10,397 nt of DNA, taken from NCBI GenBank assembly GCA_002724505.1, contig PBOV01000143.1, positions 1 to 10,397 of the forward strand, read 5' to 3'. The translations under genes and the position numbers were made by a program. Position 1 is the first letter of the stretch. Every line of letters starts with the position of its first letter. Below are positions 4,950 through 10,397 of this stretch, one piece after another. The notes below the pieces were generated by a model. It made no database searches, was not told the origin of the DNA, and was given only the letters and a program-made list of their open reading frames with translations. The stretch is from Rhodospirillaceae bacterium (GTDB lineage Bacteria > Pseudomonadota > Alphaproteobacteria > MPNO01 > UBA2964).

Positions 4950-6863
4950 GTGCCAGATAGCGTAAATGCAGAAATTTCGCCAGAAATTCTCCAGACGGAG
5001 CGTGGCATTCGGGTCATTATCGATTACACCCGTGATGAAAAGCTGACCGAGTTTGGTAAGGAAACTCTATCCGACCGGTATTTGATGCCTGATGAAAGTT
5101 ATCAGGACTTATTTGCGCGCGTTGCTGCACACTATGCAGATGACTCAGAGCACGCTCAGCGTCTCTATAATTACATTAGTAACCTTTGGTTTATGCCCTC
5201 TACACCGGTTCTATCAAATGGCGGCACAAAACGAGGCCTACCCATTTCCTGCTTTCTAAATGAAGCCAATGACAGTCTTGGCGGTATCGTAAACCTTTGG
5301 AATGAAAATGTATGGCTGGCAGCAAAAGGCGGTGGCATTGGAAGTTACTGGGGAAATTTGAGGTCAATTGGCGAAAAAGTTGGAGCTAACGGCAAAACCT
5401 CTGGGATTATCCCATTCATTCGAGTGATGGATTCTCTGACGTTGGCGATCAGCCAAGGATCGCTCCGCCGAGGTTCTGCGGCTATTTACCTCCCCATTGA
5501 CCATCCTGAAATAGAGGAATTTATCGAGTTGCGGCGTCCGACGGGTGGTGATCCCAATCGAAAGGCGCTCAATCTTCATCATGGTATCCTGCTGACTGAT
5601 GAATTTATGCGCCTGGTTGAAGAAGATGGGGAAATGCCGCTGCGGAGCCCGAAAGATAAGCACGTGGTGAGGACAGTATCTGCGCGTTCGTTATGGATAC
5701 GGCTACTTACGGCGCGGGTCGAAACTGGGGAACCATATTTCATTTATATAGATCACGTGAACAAGGCAATTCCAGAACATCACAAGCTTGGTAACCTTGA
5801 GGTCAAGATGTCGAACCTGTGCAGCGAAATTACGCTGCCGACTGGTATGGATAAGGACGGCAAGGAACGGACAGCGGTATGTTGTCTGTGCTCGCTTAAT
5901 CTCGAGACCTGGTTAGAGTGGAACGAAGAGGAACAATTCATTCCTGATGTTATGCGGTTTCTTGATAATGTACTGCAAGATTTTATCGATAATGCCCCAG
6001 ACGAGATGGAACGCGCTCGTTATTCAGCTATGCGTGAACGCTCTGTGGGGCTTGGCGTTATGGGACTGCATTCTTTCTACCAATCTCAGAATATTCCGCT
6101 GGAATCTGTTATGGCTAAGGTGTGGAATAAGAAAATGTTTAAACACATACGCAAACGGGCCGATGCTGCTTCTGTCGAGCTTGCTCATGAGCGTGGCGCC
6201 TGCCCTGATGCGGCTGACTACGGTATCATGGAGCGCTTTTCTAGTAAGATGGCGATCGCCCCAACGGCATCAATTTCAATTATTTGCGGGGGTTCGTCAC
6301 CGGGTATAGAACCGATTGCAGCTAACTCTTTCACTCATAAAACGTTGTCAGGTTCGTTCAGCGTCAAGAACAAGTATCTCAAGAATTTGTTGGCTGAAAA
6401 AAATAAGGATACTGAAGAAGTATGGTCCTCGATTACGACCCATGAAGGCTCTGTACAGCACTTAGACTTCCTGTCGGATGACGAGAAGGATGTTTTTAAA
6501 ACTGCGTTTGAGCTTGATCAGCGTTGGATCATCGATTTAGCCGGTGATCGGTCAGCATTCATTTGTCAGTCACAGTCGATTAACGTGTTTCTGCCGGCCG
6601 ACGTCGAGAAGAAAGTCCTACATGACATTCATTGGCAAGCGTGGAAGAAGGGTGTGAAAAGTCTCTATTACTGTCGTTCCAAATCGATCCAACGGGCTGA
6701 AGCGGTGTCGCAAAAAGAAGAGGTTAACGAGATTTCAGCTGATGGCATAATGCCAGTGCCATCCCCAGATGCGATCGAAATCCCGTTAGCCGCATCAGCA
6801 CCTGCTGCCGAAGGTAGTACCGAAAATGATAACGACTACGAGGAGTGTCTCGCTTGCCAGTAA
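4950..6863 (+). CDS. nrdA: Class Ia ribonucleoside-diphosphate reductase, alpha (large) subunit, lacking the ATP-cone
   Basis: The enzyme reduces ribonucleoside diphosphates to deoxyribonucleotides for DNA synthesis, in complex with NrdB. From the GTG start it is 637 residues. Active-site features map onto E. coli NrdA: redox Cys101 in LPISCFLNE (C225), the SNLCSEI motif with N289, thiyl Cys291 and E293 (N437, C439, E441), the partner Cys311 in AVCCLC (C462), and the radical-transfer pair Y573-Y574 in SLYYC. The C-terminal tail ends in a CLACQ motif (C633, C636) that would re-reduce the active site. It is joined by a flexible acidic, Pro/Ala-rich linker (about 585-628). About 120 residues fewer precede the first redox cysteine than in E. 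coli, so the N-terminal ATP-cone is absent. GTG 4950 is chosen because GGGAGG (4937-4942) sits 7 nt upstream. The in-frame TTG at 4935 would translate that Shine-Dalgarno. nrdB follows 68 bp on. Confidence 0.95.
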   Translation: MPDSVNAEISPEILQTERGIRVIIDYTRDEKLTEFGKETLSDRYLMPDESYQDLFARVAAHYADDSEHAQRLYNYISNLWFMPSTPVLSNGGTKRGLPISCFLNEANDSLGGIVNLWNENVWLAAKGGGIGSYWGNLRSIGEKVGANGKTSGIIPFIRVMDSLTLAISQGSLRRGSAAIYLPIDHPEIEEFIELRRPTGGDPNRKALNLHHGILLTDEFMRLVEEDGEMPLRSPKDKHVVRTVSARSLWIRLLTARVETGEPYFIYIDHVNKAIPEHHKLGNLEVKMSNLCSEITLPTGMDKDGKERTAVCCLCSLNLETWLEWNEEEQFIPDVMRFLDNVLQDFIDNAPDEMERARYSAMRERSVGLGVMGLHSFYQSQNIPLESVMAKVWNKKMFKHIRKRADAASVELAHERGACPDAADYGIMERFSSKMAIAPTASISIICGGSSPGIEPIAANSFTHKTLSGSFSVKNKYLKNLLAEKNKDTEEVWSSITTHEGSVQHLDFLSDDEKDVFKTAFELDQRWIIDLAGDRSAFICQSQSINVFLPADVEKKVLHDIHWQAWKKGVKSLYYCRSKSIQRAEAVSQKEEVNEISADGIMPVPSPDAIEIPLAASAPAAEGSTENDNDYEECLACQ

Positions 6864-6931
6864 CGTCAGTTGAGGAATTCTGACCGCTAGACGATCTATT
6901 TAAAAAATTAATCTCTAAAGGAAAATAAACT

Positions 6932-7894
6932 ATGTCGCTGTTGGAAGAAAAGATTGTCTATAAGCCATTTCGCTATCCATGGTGTTATGACGCTTGGTTG
7001 ACCCAGCAGCGAGTTCATTGGATTCCCGAAGAAGTACCTTTAGCTGATGACGTGAAAGACTGGCACAATAAGCTTCGGCCTGAGGAACGGCATACGCTGA
7101 CACAGATTTTCCGTTTCTTCACTCAGGCCGATATCGAAGTCAACAATTGCTATATGAAACACTACACCCAGGTCTTTAAACCGACTGAAGTACAGATGAT
7201 GTTGGCAGCTTTCTCAAATATCGAGACAGTTCATATTGCCGCCTATTCTTATCTTCTCGATACGATTGGTATGCCAGAAACCGAGTACGAAGCTTTCCTT
7301 CATTATAAAGAGATGAAAGATAAATATGATTACATGCAGGGCTTCAACTGTGAAAGTAAAACAGATATTGCCAAAACTTTGGCCGTCTTTGCAGCCTTCA
7401 CTGAAGGACTACAACTTTTCGCATCTTTCGCTATTCTATTGAATTTCCCGCGTCACAATAAAATGAAGGGGATGGGACAAATTGTGTCCTGGTCGGTGCG
7501 GGATGAGAGCCTGCACTGCGAGTCCATGATTAAGTTGTTTCGGACGTTTGTCTCGGAAAACCCAGAAATTTGGACAGCTGATTTGCAGCGTGAAATTTAT
7601 CTAGCGTGTAATACTGTCGTTGATCATGAGGACGCCTTCATTAACTTGGCGTTCGAACTCGGGCCCGCCGAGGGGTTAACCGCGGCGGAAGTAAAGTCTT
7701 ATATTCGGTTTATAGCTGATCGACGCCTTTCTCAGCTTGGTCTGCAACCGATTTTTCGGATTGAAAAGAATCCTCTGCCTTGGTTGGATGAAATCCTCAA
7801 TGGGGTTGAGCATGCGAATTTCTTTGAAAATCGTGCGACCGAATATTCCAAGGCGGCAACGCAAGGGAATTGGGATGAGGTGTGGAATAACTGA
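6932..7894 (+). CDS. nrdB: Class Ia ribonucleoside-diphosphate reductase, beta (small) subunit
   Basis: This subunit holds the di-iron centre and tyrosyl radical that drive NrdA catalysis. The 320-residue ferritin-like protein has the full ligand set compared with E. coli NrdB: D67 in TQADIEV, E98 and H101 in IETVH, E158 in TEGLQLF, and E192 and H195 in RDESLH. The radical tyrosine is present as Y105, four residues after H101, as in E. coli (H118, Y122). This argues for class Ia rather than the Tyr-less class Ic. The C-terminal tail, ending WDEVWNN, resembles the segment that docks into NrdA. There is no N-terminal ATP-cone. Start ATG 6932 has AAGGA at 6918-6922. It is 68 bp after nrdA with no terminator between, so the two form an operon that ends at the hairpin at 7939. 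Confidence 0.95.
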   Translation: MSLLEEKIVYKPFRYPWCYDAWLTQQRVHWIPEEVPLADDVKDWHNKLRPEERHTLTQIFRFFTQADIEVNNCYMKHYTQVFKPTEVQMMLAAFSNIETVHIAAYSYLLDTIGMPETEYEAFLHYKEMKDKYDYMQGFNCESKTDIAKTLAVFAAFTEGLQLFASFAILLNFPRHNKMKGMGQIVSWSVRDESLHCESMIKLFRTFVSENPEIWTADLQREIYLACNTVVDHEDAFINLAFELGPAEGLTAAEVKSYIRFIADRRLSQLGLQPIFRIEKNPLPWLDEILNGVEHANFFENRATEYSKAATQGNWDEVWNN

Positions 7895-7938
7895 TTGCCA
7901 GAGTAGTTTTGTAGAGTAGGCACCGGGGCTTTCAGTCA

Positions 7939-7968
7939 GGTCGTCGCCCGCAAGGGCGGCGGCCTTTT
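7939..7968 (+). terminator. Intrinsic terminator of nrdAB
   Basis: GGTCGTCGCCC (7939-7949) pairs with GGGCGGCGGCC (7954-7964) in an 11-bp stem with two G:U pairs. The stem is closed by a GCAA (GNRA) tetraloop and followed by TTTT at 7965-7968. It lies 44 bp after the nrdB stop and before the convergent helicase gene, which ends at 8030. There is no T-run on the other strand, so it probably works only rightward. Confidence 0.88.
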
Positions 7969-8029
7969 CTCTATGCTCTTGATTTCTTTCAAGGTCCAAA
8001 CAGAGCAGGTTGTCGCAACGAAACTTAGG

Positions 8030-9868
8030 CTATGGCAATGAGTCTAAATATTTTGAAGCATTAAAGTATGGCAGATTGTCTTGACTAGAGCAGCCCATAA
8101 CAGCTAACCGCTCAGAAATTCTGATTGCCTTTTGATATTTTCGTTCGCTCTCGTCTAATTCGTGTTCTTCGAAAGCTGTTCCACAAATCAAAATCCCATA
8201 ATGAGCTTGCACAGTTCGGATTTCTCTGCCGGTAAGCATCCCATCAGAAATAATCGAAAGATCAAATTCGTCTTGTTTTATAATTTGAATATTGTTTTCG
8301 ACGAGGTATTCCCGAATTTTTGTTTCAGCTTTTAAGGCGACCTCCCAATATTCCGATTCTGACCTGGTAGTTTCGCCCGATACAACTTCAAAAGCCATAC
8401 AAAATGCGAGAAAGACCTGTTCCTTGGGTGTAGCGGTCCGCCATGCCGTTCCACCGAGATTTTTCCAAACTGATAAATTCATCTCCTCAAAAACCCTTGG
8501 CACTCGATCAAAGAAGAGTTTATGCAGCCGGTTTTCGGTTAGGGACCCATCTTGCGTTTGATCTTTGTAGATATCTATTGCTGCGTAGGCACCGCATACG
8601 GGGCAGGTGTCGTTATCAAAAACATTCTTTTTATAAATATGCGAACAGCGTGTTTTATTTGGGAGTTTGTTCTCACAAAGTAAATAGCCGTCACTCCCCG
8701 TATCGCCTTCTTGTTGTTGGCCAACCCAATTAAAACGGTTAGTAAACTGCATGTAAGATTTTCGATGGCTCCACAAACTCCATTCGAGTTTTTCTACCGG
8801 ACCAAATGTTGTCCAGTTGGAGCTGACATCAATAATGACACACTTTTCCTTGTCGGGCGCCGAACGCAATCCACGCCCCACGGACTGCCCCCAAAGGACC
8901 TTTGACAGTGTAGGACGAAGATGGACAATAATGTTGCAGTGAGGGTTATCCCAGCCCTCCGCGAGAACTCCTACCGATACCATAGCCTCAACCTTACCGG
9001 TTTCGTGCCTCTTCAATAATTTCATACGTTCTTTAATGGGCGTTTTTGCGGTGACGATTTCCCCGGTGATGCCAGCTTGACGTATACGGAATAGAGTTTC
9101 CTCTGCAACACTAATATCAGCGCAGAACCAAGCCGAAATTGGTCTTGGTGAAACGTTTTCTCGTTCCTGCGCATAACTGGTCATCGCATAGTCAATCATT
9201 GAAGATTTGACGATTGCCGGCGAGAGTTTGGCGACTGGGAAATCACCAGAGCTAATATCGATGCCGCTAAGGTCTAGGTCATGGACAAAATGCGTGCGAT
9301 AGACAGGCTCAACCAGGACGCCTTCTTCAATTAAGTTGTCAATGTTTGCGCAATCGATAATGGCGTCAAAAGCAAGGTTGAGCTGATCGCGCTGGTCACC
9401 GGTGCGGCGCTCTGGAGAGGCAGTAAGGCCTACAAGCTGTGCGTGCTCTTTTCCATACTCCGTAAAGTCGTCCAGTATACGCTTGTATCCCTTGCCGTTA
9501 GGTGAGACACGATGCGCTTCATCAACAATTATCAGATCGGCTTTGGGTATGGCATCCGCTAAGACATCTTTCGCTCGCATACTGGTGGACAGCAAGATGT
9601 CATAACCGTCAAAGGCAGGGCCCGTGTCTGAAACGGTAAGTTTACGGACATTATGGTCATCACGGAGTGCCCCTTCTAGTTGCTCTAAAAGCACAAGGCG
9701 GTGGCAAAGAACGATAATCTTCTTTTGTTCATAAAATTTTTTGATGATTTCACTGGCGAGGACTGTCTTGCCGGCTCCGGTTGGCGCTTTGAGGATAAAT
9801 CGACGGTGTTCTTTAATAATCGAGGGGAACCGGTCGATTATTTCTTGCTGCCAAGTTCTGAGAGCCAT
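8030..9868 (-). CDS. SF2 DEAH-box helicase with C-terminal Cys4 zinc-ribbon-like motif, RadD-like
   Basis: The 612-residue protein is an ATP-dependent superfamily 2 nucleic-acid helicase or translocase. Motifs run in order: an RTWQQEII Q-like motif near the N-terminus, Walker A APTGAGKT (28-35, K34), VDEAH (motif II, 115-119), GLTASP (III, 147-152), GVLAEGWD (V, 300-307) and QSVGRGLR (VI, 328-335). Four cysteines (C398, C408, C422, C425; CPVCG at the end) form a zinc-ribbon-like site. A helical C-terminal region of about 185 residues follows, which I do not recognise. The two RecA domains followed by cysteine pairs recall E. coli RadD (YejH), a DNA-repair factor, but the similarity is partial. 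A helicase subunit of a restriction-like or phage system is an alternative, although no nuclease or methylase is beside it. Start ATG 9868 has no clear Shine-Dalgarno. It is convergent with nrdAB. Confidence 0.85.
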   Translation of the reverse strand: MALRTWQQEIIDRFPSIIKEHRRFILKAPTGAGKTVLASEIIKKFYEQKKIIVLCHRLVLLEQLEGALRDDHNVRKLTVSDTGPAFDGYDILLSTSMRAKDVLADAIPKADLIIVDEAHRVSPNGKGYKRILDDFTEYGKEHAQLVGLTASPERRTGDQRDQLNLAFDAIIDCANIDNLIEEGVLVEPVYRTHFVHDLDLSGIDISSGDFPVAKLSPAIVKSSMIDYAMTSYAQERENVSPRPISAWFCADISVAEETLFRIRQAGITGEIVTAKTPIKERMKLLKRHETGKVEAMVSVGVLAEGWDNPHCNIIVHLRPTLSKVLWGQSVGRGLRSAPDKEKCVIIDVSSNWTTFGPVEKLEWSLWSHRKSYMQFTNRFNWVGQQQEGDTGSDGYLLCENKLPNKTRCSHIYKKNVFDNDTCPVCGAYAAIDIYKDQTQDGSLTENRLHKLFFDRVPRVFEEMNLSVWKNLGGTAWRTATPKEQVFLAFCMAFEVVSGETTRSESEYWEVALKAETKIREYLVENNIQIIKQDEFDLSIISDGMLTGREIRTVQAHYGILICGTAFEEHELDESERKYQKAIRISERLAVMGCSSQDNLPYFNASKYLDSLP

Positions 9869-9925
9869 TGAAGTACTTTTTGAAGGGACAATTGTTGAAT
9901 ATGGGAAAAGAAAATTTACAATCTT

Positions 9926-9946
9926 ATAACGATCACTTTGCGTTAT
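9926..9946. repeat. Inverted repeat upstream of the helicase gene
   Basis: ATAACG (9926-9931) and CGTTAT (9941-9946) are perfect 6-bp arms with a 9-nt spacer, about 60 bp upstream of the helicase ATG. The right arm extends to CGTTATGT (9941-9948), an 8-mer also present, with its inverse, in the nrdAB control region. It could be an operator in the helicase/transporter intergenic region. Function is unknown. Confidence 0.3.
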
Positions 9947-9970
9947 GTCTTCCTAAGAATGGCCTTAGAG

Positions 9971-9997
9971 GAAAATTTTAATTTAAGCGAAAATTTT
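9971..9997 (+). repeat. Short direct repeat in the helicase-transporter gap
   Basis: GAAAATTTT occurs at 9971-9979 and again at 9989-9997, 18 bp apart, in AT-rich sequence within the 232-bp gap between the helicase start and the transporter. No other structure is evident there apart from the inverted repeat at 9926-9946. Low-complexity chance is a serious alternative. Confidence 0.25.
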
Positions 9998-10100
9998 TAT
10001 GGTATCCAACGTTGGAAAAGGGCATATCTCCTGCAGTAATAACAACTACTCTTTTTATCGCTCCTCTCGCATTTAATACTTCCCCAATTGTAGTCGAAAA

Positions 10101-10397
10101 ATGAACGACTTATCGAACCGTAAAACAGGTCTTATTTTTCTCGTGGCCGGGATATTCTCCTATGGCTTGCTTTGGCCCGTTATGCATTTGGGGGTTGAGT
10201 ATCTTCCCCCTCTCTGGTTCGGGACCGTGCGGGTTTTCATAGGAGCGTTGGTTTTAATGGTTGTACTTGCTCTCAGGGGCGAGTTAAAGCTGCCTACTAA
10301 AGCTGACATACCAGTCATACTTAGTGTTGGCATTTGTATGATGGGACTTTACGTGTCCCTGGTTCACACCGCTATGGCATTCATCCCCGCCGGGCGC
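10101..10397 (+). CDS. EamA/DMT-superfamily membrane transporter (partial, N-terminal 99 codons)
   Basis: This frame is open to the right edge and encodes the first 99 residues of a drug/metabolite transporter superfamily protein. A short polar start is followed by a first membrane helix containing LIFLVAGIFSYGLLWPV (about 11-27). Then come LPPLWFGTVRVFIGALVLMVV (second helix, about 36-56), a polar loop, a third helix (about 70-88) and a HTAMAFIPAGR segment. The pattern of PxxWFxxxR followed by an AL/HT...P element is typical of EamA repeats. It would act in the inner membrane, and the substrate cannot be told. ATG 10101 is the most plausible start by alignment with the first helix, although no clear Shine-Dalgarno precedes it. 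It is divergent from the helicase. Confidence 0.8.
   Translation, partial: MNDLSNRKTGLIFLVAGIFSYGLLWPVMHLGVEYLPPLWFGTVRVFIGALVLMVVLALRGELKLPTKADIPVILSVGICMMGLYVSLVHTAMAFIPAGR

Noticed and set aside
9959..10039. A 26-codon frame starting at ATG 9959 in the helicase-transporter gap
   Set aside because: Very short, low-complexity AT-rich content with an internal direct repeat, no good Shine-Dalgarno and no recognisable product.

Overview
The window looks like chromosomal DNA of an alphaproteobacterium of moderate G+C content. This rests on an E. coli-type MntR, Sphingobium-like LigI and LigJ proteins, and a class Ia ribonucleotide reductase whose large subunit is short and has no ATP-cone. No phage, IS element, CRISPR array or RNA gene is visible, and the exact taxon cannot be set from the sequence alone.

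Region 1 (1-1361) is a manganese homeostasis pair. A multi-spanning membrane protein of the putative manganese/heavy-metal exporter type runs leftward off the window edge. Divergent to it is mntR, with all six expected metal ligands. The 151-bp gap holds a near-consensus promoter firing toward the exporter. A palindrome resembling the enterobacterial MntR box sits where transcription would start.

Region 2 (about 1362-4543) is a catabolic block on the + strand. It contains a LigI-type 2-pyrone-4,6-dicarboxylate lactonase, a class II HpcH/HpaI-family aldolase and a LigJ-type 4-oxalomesaconate hydratase, and it ends at a strong intrinsic terminator. Lactonase, hydratase and aldolase together would cover the lower protocatechuate 4,5-cleavage pathway down to pyruvate and oxaloacetate. 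The aldolase family differs from the RraA-type LigK of the classical pathway.

Region 3 (about 4544-7968) is the nrdAB operon, preceded by an unusually rich 400-bp control region. Three exact copies plus one degenerate copy of a DnaA-box-like 10-mer lie at roughly one helical turn spacing. Downstream is a perfect 15-bp palindrome over a putative promoter. nrdA most likely starts at GTG 4950 behind a strong Shine-Dalgarno. nrdB ends at a GNRA-capped intrinsic terminator.

Region 4 (about 8030-10397) holds a convergent SF2 DEAH-box helicase with a C-terminal zinc-ribbon-like Cys4 motif, resembling RadD. A 232-bp gap follows, and then the start of an EamA/DMT-family transporter that runs off the right edge.

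The gene content is mostly conventional. The most notable signals are regulatory: the phased DnaA-box-like array before nrdAB, the nrd palindrome and the MntR-box-like operator. The possible non-orthologous aldolase in the protocatechuate pathway is the other main point.
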